From: Vitis vinifera
Lineage: Eukaryota > Streptophyta > Magnoliopsida > Vitales > Vitaceae
Assembly (NCBI RefSeq): GCF_030704535.1
Contig: NC_081812.1
Span: 17,121,501 to 17,185,500, forward strand
Reading direction: 5' to 3'
DNA: 64,000 nt
A model generated the notes under the pieces. That model made no database searches and was not told where the DNA came from. It saw only the letters and a list, made by a program, of their open reading frames with translations. Positions 1 to 12,249 of this stretch are shown here, one piece after another (position 1 is the first letter of the stretch; each line of letters opens with the position of its first letter). Both the position numbers and the translations under genes were made by a program.

Positions 1-22
1 TTATATTAGCCCTAATACTTGT

Positions 23-270
23 TGTTGGGAGAAGGAAGAAATAAAATAAACCCAATACATCCTTTATCTATTTCTCATCACACTTTTTCTTACTTTTTTT
101 TCTTTCTCTCTATAAAACCATATATTTATAGAGCCCTACGTGTTAACCCTAAAACAATAGTTTCCTAATCCTAGTCAAACATAGAAAAATAATTAACCAA
201 AAACATAAATTCCTTAAAAAATGACTTTCCTAAAAAATAAAAAGTAAATAATTTGAGTAAAATCCCAACA
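23..270 (-). repeat. Left LTR of the Copia element (3' LTR, shortened)
   Basis: This copy starts TGTTGGGA and ends TCCCAACA. It aligns with 1737-2143 over the segment containing tataaaac, atatttatagagcc and aacaatagtttc. About 150 bp near its start, present in the right copy, are missing here. Confidence 0.8.
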
Positions 271-356
271 AACTCCATCTTGACTCAAATTTTCTTAATC
301 TTGCACAATTAGTAAGAATAAACATGTGTTAAGTTGAAACTCTTGTCAAACTTGAC

Positions 357-1731
357 TCAAGAAATCATCTTCATCTTCTTTATAACTTCATTCTTTTTGT
401 AATTACTCTCATCCTTGTACCAATGAGTAGTCTTAGCCGAAAACGGAGTCTTAATCATCTCGTTGTACTCTTCTACTTTGACAACTTCTTTAATGCTCAT
501 AAAAGATTTTTCATGGTTTGGCTCCACCTTCATAGTCCCACTTAAAATTGTCTTCTTAATCAAAGTATATAATTTTTTTACCTTTTTCTCTTTCATAGCT
601 ATGAAAACACCTTTGTTGATCTTCATAATACCATTCTTTATGGAAAAAACATAGCCCAAATTGTCCAATGTCCTCACAACACCATCAAATATTCTCACTT
701 TTATAGTATCAATCCCAATGATTTTAGAGCTTGAATCATTGTCCATTCGAATGGTATTAACATTACATACCTTATAAGTATGTGAAAGGAACATTTAGAA
801 TCCAAAATCCAAGAGTCAACAAAATTTTCATCAACCATAACAGAAAAAAAACATCACTTTTCTTACCAAAATTTTCATCAACAATATTAGTAGAATTTGA
901 AGTCTCTTGGAATTCAAGATTTTTCCTTACTTTTAAGTGTTTTGTCAATTCTTCATAGTACATCTCGATATGTCTCTTTTCATGGCAGTAATGACACTCC
1001 ATATCTCTTCAGAAGCGTGATTGGGAACGATCATCTCTTATATCAAAATTCCTCTCTTGTGATTTACTTCTACCATGATGTGATTTAGAATTCATCACAA
1101 AGCTTGTCCAGTATGAGATAAATTACTTGGTTGTTTAAAATTTTCAGTTTCTAAGAAAGCAATTAACACCTCATCCACTGTCAACATTATCTTTCCAACT
1201 AAGAGTGTAGTCACCATTGTCTCATATAATTTTGATAAAAATGCTAATAAAATAATGATTTGATCTTCCTCATCAATCTTAACCTCTATACTTAATAATT
1301 GAGTGACACGTTTATTAAATTTATTTATATGATCTCTAACATCCGTTCTTTCATCAATTTTCAACTAAATGGTTGTTTCTTCAAATATTAGCCTATTTGT
1401 AAGGAATCCTGACATATAATTTTTTTCTAACTTCTTCCATAAATAAGAAGAAGACTTTTCATTCAAAACACTATACTTTATTTTAGAAGCTAGACTTAAA
1501 CAAATAGAATTTACCATTCTTGCTTCAAATTTTTTCCATTCATCATCTATCATTCTCTATTGCCTCGTAATGCTTTGATAAGTCCTTGTTGCACCAAAAC
1601 ATCTTTAACAGTACTTTGCTAGATATTAAAATTGTTTTTTTCCTATCAAAAGGCTGAATATTATATTTTGTCCCTAACATCATCTTCAAAGTAATTTTAT
1701 CACAATCTTCATACCACGAATATGATACCAC
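357..1731 (-). pseudogene. Broken Copia gag and pre-integrase fragment
   Basis: Minus-strand frames between the LTRs, in order from 1731 downward: a divergent gag N-terminus; the gag core with SYLWKKLEKNYM (about 1553-1365); a gag helix region containing DVRDHINKFNKR (1364-1095); a zinc-knuckle-like CHYC segment (1002-940); and a protease-to-GAG-pre-integrase linker (794-357). Stop codons and frame changes separate the parts, so no intact gag is encoded. The polymerase half is absent. Family assignment rests on the recognisable gag helices plus the tRNA-Met primer site. Confidence 0.75.
1721..1730 (-). other. Primer binding site (initiator tRNA-Met type)
   Basis: The minus strand reads TGGTATCATA six bases inside the LTR end. 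This is close to the Copia consensus TGGTATCAGAGC, complementary to the 3' end of plant initiator tRNA-Met. Confidence 0.7.
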
Positions 1732-1736
1732 TCACT

Positions 1737-2143
1737 TGTTGGGAAAAATCATAACACTTAAATGCAATAGGAAAAATAAAATAAAATAGAAAAAAAAAAC
1801 TATTTACGTGGTTTGGTGTAAACATCTACGTTCGTAGGAAAAGGAGATCAAATTTATTATAACCTTCATGATTACATACTTCAAACTCTCTCAGCTTCTT
1901 TCTATCCAAAACCCAATACATGTTTTGCCTATCTTTTTTCACATTTTTCTAATTTTTTTTCTATTCTTTTTTTTTTCTCTATCTATAAAACTACATATTT
2001 ATAGAGCCTTATGCGTTAATCCGAAAACAATAGTTTCTTAATCCTAGTAAAACTTTAAAAGGTACTTTACCAAAACATAAACTCTATAAATATTGACTTT
2101 CGTCAAAAAACAAAAAATAAATAATTTGAGTCAAATCCCAATA
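1737..2143 (-). repeat. Right LTR of the Copia element (5' LTR)
   Basis: This LTR is about 407 bp long, begins TGTTGGGA and ends TCCCAATA on the plus strand. It directly adjoins the tRNA-Met primer site on its inner side, so it is the 5' LTR of a minus-strand element. Confidence 0.8.
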
Positions 2144-3289
2144 TTATTATGTCAAAATTGTAAACTATGAGTTTTAATTTTATCAAAATATTTTCTTGTA
2201 TATGGGGCATTACTTGAGGGCAAAACCTAAGTATGAAGTATCATTTAAGGTTTACCAAGTGTGGGATATTATTCGAGGAGTTCAAAAGTGAGGTATCTAT
2301 TGAGAAAAATTGCAAATGTATATTGGAACCTGTTAATCCAAATGTCAAGCTTCAAGGCTTGGTTTGGAAGCCTTGACATAATGGAACCTTAAGCTTGAGA
2401 TTGAAGCTATATGAGAATAGATGTGGGTTAGGATTAGGCAAAATCATTTTAAATATTGCGTTTGCATTCTTTTTTTCCCTATTCTCTTATTTATTTGCAA
2501 TTGCTCTTATATTACTTTTTATGATACTATTACTTATATTGTCACTTGCATTCTATAATTGTTAAATTTGCAAAAAAAAAAAAAAAAAATGATTATCATT
2601 CTATTCAACTTCTCCCCTCTAGGATGATTACCTTAGATTGATATTAGCTGAAATCATAACAAAAGTAACTTTGTAACTTGAGAAAGTTAGAGTTATACAC
2701 ATAGCACACCTAGAGGACTAAATCATTTTCATTAACTTAAAATTTGTTACTAAGTGATCATGCTACCATTATACTTTTCTCTATAAATAAACAAATGAAA
2801 AAAGCCAAAAGGCATTGAGCCTACAATAAAAAATATAAAAAATACATCACAAACTTTTACATTATCCATAAGTGGACATTAACTTCATAAAAAAAAATAA
2901 GTGACAAAAAAATGGTTTTATCATACCAATGGTTACCTAGAAGGTTGAGAAAGAAGAGCTTAAAAATGTTGATTTATAAGAGTATTTAAAGAAAAAGAAT
3001 TATCCTATAGCAACTCCGAGATATCATACTTCCTACATTTTTCACAAATGTAAAATATTTGAAAATTAATGTCGATCATTAAATGTCAGCAATTAAGATT
3101 AATTCTATTCTACTTAATTGAATAGTATAAAAAGTGAAGATATATGGTCAATTTGAAAACTATTTGTAATAATGAAAACAATTAGTAATAAAATATTTTT
3201 ATTTTTTATAATTAAAAACAATTTATAACTTATAGAACATGTTTGCCAGATTTGAAATAAAGTCTTTCTCTTAAAAAAAAAAGTTAGGC
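2144..3289. other. AT-rich intergenic DNA, no gene seen
   Basis: There is no coding frame with family similarity on either strand. Long A and T runs (for example near 2572-2589) and scattered stops dominate. Confidence 0.6.
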
Positions 3290-4555
3290 TATGTTTAGGA
3301 ACGAATCTAAAGAACAATTTTTATTTTTATTTTTTTTAAGAACAAAAACACAAAAAAAAACATGTTTGATCATCGATTGTTCACAAAAGAGGTTTTTGAG
3401 AATTATTTTGAAAACATTTTAATCTAAATTTGAAAATAGTTTTCTATTCTATAGAAAAAAAAACACTCAATGAAAATAAAAAAATAAAAAATAAATTTTT
3501 ATTTATAAAAACAAAAAAACATGTTGTTTTCAAAGAATATTTTTAATTGTTTTTAGTTATTTTCACTTGTTTTTAATGATTATTTTAAAAAATAATCATA
3601 CAAATATGGATAATGATTAAAAAAAAAATACAAGTTGTTTTTAAAACATATTTAAAAATATCAAAAAATAAGTTAAAAACACTTTAAGTTTTTAAATGGA
3701 CTTTTATTCTACAAAAATATTAGAGAACATTTTAAAAATTATTTTTGAAAACACTTCCCAAATAGAGCGTTCATTGTTATGAAAGTATCTTATGTTATTT
3801 TCTGAAATTATATTTTATCTGTTTTATTTTGTTTTTTTAAAGGTTCTTTCATAAAATAATTGTATAATATGAAAAATGATTGAAAATAATTTTACAAATA
3901 AAATTTATTTTCAACAAATATTTGAAAAAAAAAACATGTTGAAAACATTTTAGATTCAAATTCATACTTCTACTTGAGAAAATATTATAAAACTATTTTA
4001 AAAAATTGTTCTTAAAAACTTTTTTTAAAACACATAAAAAAAAAAAACTTTTTTATAACTATTTTTGAAAATGTTTCCAAACAAGTCCTCAAAGATTTTT
4101 TCTATTGCAAAAAATGAAGAATGAGAGGAAACCAAATAAAATATTGGATAAATTACATAAACTCCTTAAGCTTTCAAAATTCAACAGCCTCTTTGATTAA
4201 GATAATTTTATAGTTTTAAATATGGAAAACCATTTAATAGACTCAAAAATATATTTGATAGTTTTTTTTTTTTTTAGGGGAAACAGTTTAAGAGAACTTA
4301 TTCCAAAAATAGAGTTTTGTTTGGTAATTGTGTTTTTTTTTCTATTTTTAGAGACTCAAAACATATTTGAAATTTTTTGAAAGAAAATAGTTTTTTGAAA
4401 ATTATAGGTTTTGTTTGATAACCATTTTTTAAAATAAGTTTCTATTTTTAAAAACAAAAAATAGTTTTTAATTTAAAAAAAGTACGTTTGAGATTCTTCT
4501 CAAAAACTAATTTTTAAGAATTGTTTTCAAAAACTTTTTCTTTAAGAGCTATTTT

Positions 4556-4585
4556 GAAATAATAATAATAATAATAATAATAATA
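4556..4585. repeat. (AAT)n microsatellite
   Basis: About nine consecutive aat/ata trinucleotides. Confidence 0.9.
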
Positions 4586-4871
4586 TCAAACAGACTCTAC
4601 TTGGTAATTATTTTTCAAAAATAGTTTTCGAGAAAAATTTTTAAAAGCAATGATTTGTTGAATAAAAGTTTGTTTGAGAACCAAAATGTTTTCAATCTAC
4701 TTATAATATTTTAAAATAATTTTTATATCTAATGCTTTATTTTTACTCGTTTTACATGTTTGCATAATTATTTTTTAGAACAATTTTTAAAAAATTAGTG
4801 AAAACAACTGAAAATAATTAAAAGATGTTATCTACAACATTATATTTTTTGTTTTTTAAAATATAAAATAA

Positions 4872-5258
4872 GGGTCTATTTAACAACGACTTTTAAGAAC
4901 AATTTTTTGTTTTCTAGAACAAAAAAATTGGAAAACACGTTTGACAACCAGAAACTGTTTTTTATTATTAGAAAACAGAAAACATGGTATTTTTAGAGAA
5001 CAATTTTTAATTATTTTCATTTGTTTTTTTGGATCTGTTTTAAAAAATAATTATATAAACATATATAATAATTAAAAATAGAACATTAGATATAAAAATT
5101 ATTTTTAAAACATATTTAAAAATATTAAAAACAGGTTAAAAACATTTTAGGTTCCCAAATAAACTTTTGTTCAATAAAACATTATATAATAGTTTTCAAA
5201 AACTGTTCTTAAAAACTATTTTTCAAAACTGTTTTATAAACAGTTACTAAACAAGGCT
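4872..5258. repeat. Fold-back repeat unit 1 of a tandem pair
   Basis: It opens with gggtctatttaacaacgac and closes with ataaacagttactaaacaag, roughly its inverted complement. It carries the shared core at about 5035-5130. Confidence 0.65.
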
Positions 5259-5261
5259 TAA

Positions 5262-5652
5262 GGGTTTGTTTGACAATTGCTTTCAAGAATAATTTTTTGT
5301 TCTTCAAAACAACAAAATAAGAAAACACACTTAACAACTAAAATATATTTTCTTTTTTCTATTCTTTAAAACAGAAAACAATATGTTTTTAGAGAGCATT
5401 TTTTAGTTATTTTTTTATTGTTTTCATTGTTTTCTAAGGGTTGTTTTAGAAAATAATTATACGAGCATGTAGAATGGTTAAAAATAAAGCATTGAATGTA
5501 AAATTATTTTTAAAACATATTTAAAAATGTTAAAAACATTTTAGGTTTTATATAGACTTTTGTTGTACAAAATATTAGAGAACAATTTTTAAAAACTATT
5601 CTCAAAAACCGTTTTTTAGAACTGTTTTAAAAAAAACAGTTACAAACTTAAT
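5262..5652. repeat. Fold-back repeat unit 2 of a tandem pair
   Basis: It opens with gggtttgtttgacaattgc immediately after unit 1 and closes near acagttacaaactta. Its core at about 5445-5540 is colinear with unit 1. Confidence 0.65.
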
Positions 5653-5655
5653 CTT

Positions 5656-6948
5656 TTGATTGTGAAAAGTGTTATCCTGTTTTTTGAACAAAAAACAGAA
5701 AACTATTCTTGAAAATTGCCAAACAGATCCTTATATTTTCCTTCATTTTCTAGGTTACCAAATAACTCATATGACAAAAATAAGATTCCAACCCATTCCC
5801 TTATGCTCTTATTCTAAGCAAATGATAATGTTTACAAGTTACAACTCTAAACATTTAAAAGTCTTTATGTGAGGTTTTACACTTTCTTTCACTTTCTTAA
5901 CAATCAAACAGTTAGAAAAACAAAAGAGAATTAGTTAAAAGTCACATGCAACGTCATAATCTTCTAATAAGACTTTCTCAATCAATTTAAGAGCAAAAAG
6001 AAGGAATTTAATTGTAAATAAAGACTTAATTCGATTTTAAAGAAATGGAAAGGATTATACACAATGTCAGAAAGTTTTCTTTACCTTTTGGAGACTCCTC
6101 TGAACTGTCCTCCACAACCCCCCTTTGAAGCCTTACGACCAAAATGAAGAGAAAAAAAAGAGAAAAGAAACTTAAGAAGAAGGAGAAGAAAGAAACCCTA
6201 GGAAAAATGAAGAAAAGTAATTTTCTTTATATTTTTTTTTACTTTTTTTATATTTTCTTTTTAATCATGAAGTGACGTAAATGTCCTTCTTTGAGCTAAA
6301 AGTAATTAAAACGCCATTGTTAAAGAATTAATTTTATAAAATTGCAAAAGTTATATTTTTTGGTCATTTAGTAATCATGATTGATAAATTAATGATATTA
6401 ATTAATTAATCAATTTTAATTTTTTTCTTCCTTTTTTAATTATTTTATTTATTTTTATTAATTTTTTTTATCAAAAATTGAAAATTCCCCCCTCAAAATC
6501 CAGGATGTTGAAGGCTAGAATATAGGAGGAGAAGGGAAGGGAAATCAAAGAAGGGAATTTTATAAGGTTTCTTGAATTGAAACAATGGGTAATATCGAGA
6601 TTCAAAATTTCGATATCTTCCATCACTGTTCCATTTTCTATGCAACCAAACATGGCATTCTATGAAAAACCAAAAAAAAAAAAAAAAAAAGTGCGTGTGT
6701 AAGAGAGAGAGAGAGCAGAAGCAGAGGCACCTTGATCCGAGAGGCCGACACTGGCGAAGAGCGGCCGACTGATGAGGTAGGCGAGTGAAAGAATAGGTTT
6801 TGAGAAGATGACGACGTGTCCACTTTTAAAGGTGAAAATGTGACAAATTGAGCAGCACTGTGCTCGGGCCGGCCTGCTGGGAGCCTGGGAGTACCATGTT
6901 TTGTTTTGGGCGAGACGTTGAGCAAATGGTCACCAGCCTGGCAACCTA
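5656..6948. other. Intergenic DNA, no supportable gene
   Basis: The stretch holds AT-rich sequence, an AG-rich patch (6140-6200), an A/T homopolymer (6665-6690) and a GA repeat (6695-6712). A less AT-rich segment at 6720-6940 carries a 95-codon minus-strand frame that is Ser/Pro/Phe-rich without a recognisable domain, so I do not call it a gene. Confidence 0.5.
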
Positions 6949-7216
6949 TAAGGTTATGTTTGGTCCTGAAGGTACTAAAAAAAGATAAAGAAAAAAAAAA
7001 TCTCCTATTTAATTGTAATATAAAAAATTTTAAAAATCAAATATAATTAAAATTAATTATAAATTTATGTATTTTTAAATTACTTATTCTTAATATAAAA
7101 TAGTTAAAATAAATAAAATGAATTTAAAGTACTATATAAAAATAATTTATTGATATTAAATTTTTTTTTCTCCATTTTGTTTTCCTCACATTTTTTGTAT
7201 ATCAAACATAACCTAA
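6949..7216. mobile_element. MITE with AGGTTATGTTTG terminal inverted repeats
   Basis: The left end reads aggttatgtttggt (6951) and the right end atcaaacataacct (7201-7214), an inverted match of about 13 bp. The interior is about 240 bp, very AT-rich and non-coding. A related interior and the same right end recur at about 14570-14812. The possible TA-type target duplication is too short to be sure of. Confidence 0.65.
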
Positions 7217-9239
7217 ATAATTTCAATGATTGATTTCACTCAAATTTTACAAATTTTGGTGTAAATATACCTACTTATTATTGATTTTAAATTTCATCAT
7301 TAGTACCCTTATAAATTTATTTTGTTTATAAAATTTATTTCTTAAAAAAAGAGATTTCGGTAAAAAGATTTTAGGTATATAAAATGTTTTTTTAAAAATA
7401 TATTATATATATGAAATATATCTATTAGAGTGCTAAGTAACGAAATTTGAATCAAGGATGTGAATGAAATGAACTTATAATGTCAAAATTGATTGTTTTA
7501 TGTGATTTTCGTTATATTGTTACTTAGAAGAAGAAAATATAAAGTGTAGGCCTACCAACTCTCTTAAAAGTAATTGTTATTAAGAAAGACACATACCTAA
7601 TCTTATAATGCATTAACCCAAACACCCATGATGAACACAAGGGGAGTTGATAGACACAGTTAACCCTCTGATCTACCAACATAAAGGAAAGAAAATAATG
7701 AAAAAATAAAATAAAAATAAAAATTAATAAATTATTTTATATACTAACATTATTTTATATAAAAGATATAATAATTTTAAAATATATAAAATTCTAATTA
7801 ATTTTATTAACATTTATCTTTTTATATTTTTATAATAAAATAAATATGAAAAAATTATTTTCCTTCATGTTTATTTTCCTTGCTACTTAGCATAATTCCC
7901 ATAACCTAAAAAAAAAAAGGTAAAGAAAGTTGGAAGATAATATATAGGTAAATTATGTTTACATCCACTAAAAATATCTTTGCATCTACTTTGTTTACAA
8001 ATCCACTTTAAAATTAAAAAGTTATTAATGCATCCACTTTTAAGTTTTAGAAATACTCAAAACATCTCTCTTGTTTTCTCTCTCTAGACCCTTTTTTTTT
8101 TTCCTCTCTTAACCTATTTTTTCTCAACCACAAACCCTAATAGAAAATCACATTTCCTAAAGTTCATTTAATAACAAAAGAGTATTCAAACCATATTCAT
8201 AGTTATTTGTAATTTTTTTTATATACATTTTGTTTAATTCATATAACATACTTGTTGTAGCTCTAATCTTTCTATTTCTTGCTTCGCTATTCTTGCACAA
8301 AAAGAATGTTTAGAAATTTTTTCGAATAGCCCTCTTTGAAGATCAAGTCAATCTCTCTTTTTTAGTAGACAGGAGAAAGATAGGATCATTCATAACTCTT
8401 AGCGACTTTGGAGACACATTTTATGGGGTGTTAATTTTGTAACGACAACCCATTAATTTTCGTTTATACATTACAAAAGTTTTTTTTAATACTTACTTTA
8501 TTGTCTAGGGTTACCATTTTTTTTAACTAATTATCTATTAAAAAACTTGCTCTATTTAAATGAATATGTTCAAATGGAGGACATGCTTACCTATTTGGGC
8601 ACTGCCCCTTGCTTGTCTAGGTTAACCTTATATTCGATTGTACCTTAATTGAGACACTCCGTTGCTCCCATAATACCATATGAATATCTTTTAGAGCTTA
8701 TTCTTGCATTGTTGATGAAAAAATTGTTGTAAAAATAATTGAAAAACAATTAGGAAGAATTTAGAAATGATTTAGAAGTGAAACATTATGAAAAGAAAAA
8801 AAGAACTTATTTTATGACGTTTGGATTTGGAAGACTAAATACTGTGGAAAGGTTCAAATTTAGAAGTTTGGACAATGAGAAAATGTCTAAAACTATAAGG
8901 TTGAACACAACAAAAATGTTTGAATGAATAAGATCGAACAAAATGTCTGGAATGGATTATGCAAGGTACCACATTTTATGTCGATTTTCACTTATTATCT
9001 CTAGGAGGTTGTGACATGGTTTTAGGGGTTCAATGACTTAATACTCTAAGACCCATTGTGTGAGACTTTCATCAACTCAAAATGATATTTCAATTCAATA
9101 ATTGATGACATGTTCTATAAGGGGCTACAAGTGGTGAAATCAAGTTTATTAGGCCGACATGAATTATGAAAACAATTGGCAAATCAAGGCATGGTATGAT
9201 TGCTCAACTATTTTTTATCCTACCAAAGCCTATACCAAC
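7217..9239. other. AT-rich intergenic DNA
   Basis: No recognisable coding sequence. A weakly similar, possibly older MITE copy may lie at about 7680-7915, ending in cccataacct. A T/C-rich stretch (8060-8120) resembles UTR-like DNA but has no following frame. Confidence 0.5.
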
Positions 9240-10456
9240 CAACTTTGAAAACCATAATCCCAATCTCCTAAATATCCTCTCTAAGTTTGAGAGTATTTAT
9301 AGAACCCCATGGTCTACCCCCATTATGATCCCATTAAAACCTTAAGTCCACCCTATAAATGTATGACCTTATTGTTATCCATATGCCCAAAAAAATGAAA
9401 ATTGAGAAGATTGTGAGAGACAAATTGTTGGTTGGTACTATTCGATCAAGTGTAAGCCCTTTTTCGTCCCTAGTATTGTTAATTTATAAAAAAAATATAA
9501 CCCTTGGCGTATGTGTGTTGATTATCAAGCCTTAAACAAGGAGACCATTAAGGATAAATTTCCTATATTAGTGATTGATGAACATCTCGATGAACTACTT
9601 AGGGCATAAGTTTTTTCAAAGTTGGATTTGCACTTTAGCTATCACCAAATATGAGTCCATCCATAAGACACTCCCAAGACAGTCTTTTGCACTCATGAAA
9701 GCCACCATGAATTCCTTGTCATGCCTTTGAAAATGTGCTGACAACTTTTCTAAGTCTAATGAATGAGGTATTTTGGTTCTATCTTCTTCAATTTATTCTC
9801 GTGTTTTTTTTATAACATCTTGATTTATAGTTGGACTTGGGAAAGACATTTAGATCATTTATCCACCACCTTGTAGGTATTACCACAACATAAGCTCTTT
9901 ATTAAGAAATCAAAGTGTAGCTTCAATCAATCATAAGTGAAGTATTTGGGGCACTTGGTTTCCAAAGATAAGGTTTCCACATATTTGAAAAAAAGTGTTG
10001 CTATGCTTGCAAGGCCTACTTCCACAACATTGAAGAGCTTGTGAGGCTTTTTGGGACTCACAAGTTACTACAAAAGGTTTGTTTGAGATTACAAAGAAAT
10101 TAATCAACCTTTTACTATGTTCCTACAAAAAGATCAATTTTTAATGGACCATAGAAGTTGAAGTTGCATTTAATTCCTTAAAGTAAGCTATGACATCCAC
10201 ACTTGTTCTCGCCTAGTTGGATTTTTCGAAAGAATTTATCGTTGAATATGATGCATTCGATATGGGGCTTGGGGTTGTCTTAATGCAAGAGGGACATCTA
10301 ATAGCCTTTGCTAGTCACACATTATCCCTTAAAAGCCTTGGTATGTCAATGTATGAGAAGGAACTGATGGTAGTGGTTTTTGCAATTCATAAGTAGCATT
10401 CCTATCTTGTTTGGCATCGTTTTAAAATTTAGACAGATCATTTAAGCTTAACATAT

Positions 10457-10708
10457 ATGCTAGACCAAAGAATCAACACCCCTGCACAACAACGTTTTTT
10501 ATCTAAATTAATGGGTTATGACTTTGAAGTTGTTTATTATAGTGGCAAAGATAACAAAACAGCTAATGCACTTTCTTACCTCCCAAAAAATTCTAGCAAT
10601 GGTTCGCACTTTTTAGGCACCCAACTAATGACCTTGTTAAGCCCCATTTCTACTTGTCTCGATACATTGAGGGAAAGGGGGCAGCAAGACTGTAACTACA
10701 GTTGTTAA
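10457..10708 (+). pseudogene. Gypsy RNase H fragment
   Basis: An open stretch containing QQRFLSKLMGYDFEVVYYSG and ANALSYLP, the C-terminal end of a Ty3/Gypsy RT-RNase H module. The usual ADALSR box is changed to ANALSY, and the frame is broken on both sides. Confidence 0.75.
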
Positions 10709-11720
10709 TTGACACACTTAAACTCAATCCACAATTCAAGCATAGTTATACTTGGACAAATGGTCAACTTAAGTACAAGGGTCGCCTTGTCTTAGGTATA
10801 ACTTCTTTCCTTAAAGATTCAATTTTACGTGAACATCATGATAGTCCCATTAGAGAACATTCAAGGGTTTGAAAGACTTATCATCAAATCAAGCGAGAAT
10901 TTTATTGACCAAAATTAAAAGGAGATATCCAACGTTATGTTGTTGAATATTGTGATGTGTATAAGTGTAATAAATCTGAACATGTTGCTTCTTCAAGCTT
11001 GCTTCAACCTTTCTCAATCTCTACTTGATCGACTCAATAAATACAACCACTTTATGGCATTGTGTCATCCTTATTCGACCGAGGATGTTGCTAAACTTTT
11101 TATTGACCATGTCTTTTGATTACATGGCATGCCTGCCACTATTGTCAGTGATAGAGATTTGGTCTTGACCAACACCTTTCGGAATACTCTTTTGAGATGC
11201 AAGGCACTCAACTGTGCAGGAGCTTTGCATATCATCCTCAGTCGAATGGATGAATAGAGGTTGTTAATAGTTGTTTGGAAACCTATCTCCATTGCATCAT
11301 AGGTGATCGCCCAAAAAATGGTCGCATTGGCTTGCTTTGTCAGAATGGTGGTTTAACATTTCTTTCCACACAACCAGTAAACTTACATCATATGAAATTA
11401 TTTATAGCCAACATTCTTCTTCTTTACCAATATATACTCCCGGTGATTCTAATGTGACAACTATTGACCACGAGTTGAAGGATTGCAATGTCATAATACG
11501 GGTGCTCAAAGAAAATTTAGAGAAAACTTAACACTGTAAGTAACAAGTTGACCAACTTCATTCTAAAAGATCCTTTGAGGCGGGGGATATGGTGGATCTT
11601 CGCCTCCAACCATATTGACAATCTTCTGTTGCATTCTGAAAAAATATGAAACTTTCTCCTCCATTTTATGGGTCTTTTCAAGTTCTCACTCATGTTTGAT
11701 TTGTTGCCTATCGTTTAGCG

Positions 11721-11915
11721 TTGCATTTTTCGTGCAAAATTCACCATGTTTTTCATGTTTCCTGCCTAAAGAAGAAGATTAGCCACCAATTAGTTGCGGA
11801 ACCCAAACTACCAGCCGTTAACAAAGACGAACAGGTCTTGTTTGAACCCCTTGCAATTCTGGATTATCGTATAGTCAAATATAGCAACTCCCCCAAAGAC
11901 TTAAGTCCCGATTAA
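11721..11915 (+). pseudogene. Gypsy integrase C-terminus and chromodomain fragment
   Basis: The frame includes HHVFHVSCLKK, the typical end of a Gypsy integrase, followed by ILDYRIVKY, which starts a chromodomain. The match continues past a stop at 11912 as EDAPWEDLE-type residues near 11936-11960. Confidence 0.75.
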
Positions 11916-12010
11916 CTAGTCCAATTCATTCTAAGAGGATGCCCCATGGGAAGATTTGGAACCACTCAGCCGCCATTTTTCTCACTTCAAACCTTGAGGA
12001 CAAAGTTTTT

Positions 12011-12023
12011 CAGGGGAAGAGAA
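12011..12023 (+). other. Polypurine tract of the Gypsy element
   Basis: caggggaagagaa lies immediately 5' of the TG that opens the LTR, the expected second-strand priming site. Confidence 0.65.
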
Positions 12024-12249
12024 TGTTACATACCTACCTATTATTAAGAGTAGTAAATAAGAAAGGATTTCAAATACGCAAATAAAGAAGTATAAGTGCC
12101 GAGATCATGAGTATGAAATATTCTAGTTTTTCTTATTGAATAGGTATTGTAAGGGAGGGGGAAATCATCTAACTATTGTAATCTTTTCTGAACTTTCATA
12201 TATAAACCTCTGTCAATTTTCCTTTCTTCTTCCGGGTTGTATCAACTCA
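12024..12249 (+). repeat. 3' LTR of the Gypsy element
   Basis: It starts TGTTACATACC directly after the polypurine tract and ends CA at 12249, where PPR coding sequence begins. It contains a TATA-like catatataaac (about 12199). No partner LTR was found in the window, so the right boundary rests on the switch to PPR homology. Confidence 0.6.

Larger units (their letters stand above)
23..2143 (-). mobile_element. Internally deleted Ty1/Copia LTR retrotransposon (gag remnant only)
   Basis: Two related LTRs (23-270 and 1737-2143) flank a 1.47-kb interior read on the minus strand. The LTR ends carry the inverted pair TGTTGGGA/TCCCAACA. A primer site matching plant initiator tRNA-Met (TGGTATCATA on minus, 1730-1721) lies just inside the right LTR, which fixes the orientation. 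The interior translates in pieces to a Copia gag (UBN2-type), then a CCHC-like zinc knuckle whose last Cys is replaced by Tyr (about 1002-940), then the stretch normally found between protease and GAG-pre-integrase (357-794). Stops interrupt the frame. No integrase, reverse transcriptase or RNase H is present, so the copy is non-autonomous or internally deleted. I could not see a convincing target-site duplication; the left LTR is shorter than the right one. Confidence 0.85.
3290..5655. repeat. Cluster of AT-rich fold-back repeats
   Basis: At least five related blocks share a core of the type tttagaaaataattata...gattaaaaataaa...tttttaaaacatatttaaaaat. They have outer arms of the type gtttgacaattgctttcaagaa and, inverted, aacagttactaaacaa. 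The two best-defined units are head-to-tail at 4872-5258 and 5262-5652, each about 390 bp. Less complete blocks lie at about 3290-3770, 3830-4090, 4310-4560 and 4590-4820. The inverted arms make each unit a potential hairpin, consistent with a MITE or fold-back element. No coding capacity is seen. Related cores recur near 22.3, 48.7 and 60.6 kb. Confidence 0.7.
9240..12249 (+). mobile_element. Decayed Ty3/Gypsy retrotransposon (chromovirus-type pol)
   Basis: Read through stops and frameshifts, the plus strand shows pol parts in the usual order. They are: the segment before reverse transcriptase (about 9250-9470); RT with recognisable [16 protein letters not shown] and SKLDL stretches (9500-9640); a degenerate catalytic box (about 9800-9840, reading NILIYS where DDILIYS is expected); RNase H with FLSKLMGYDFEVVYYSGKDN (10490-10560); integrase remnants (10850-11300); and a C-terminal chromodomain-like segment with ILDYRIVKY (11850-11890). 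A polypurine tract and a 3' LTR follow. No 5' LTR or gag was recognised. The element is dead: it carries many stops and the YxDD Asp residues are altered. Confidence 0.85.

Noticed and set aside
6638-6925. 95-codon minus-strand frame next to a GA repeat
   Set aside because: Low-complexity Ser and Phe runs and no domain. It spans an A/T homopolymer.
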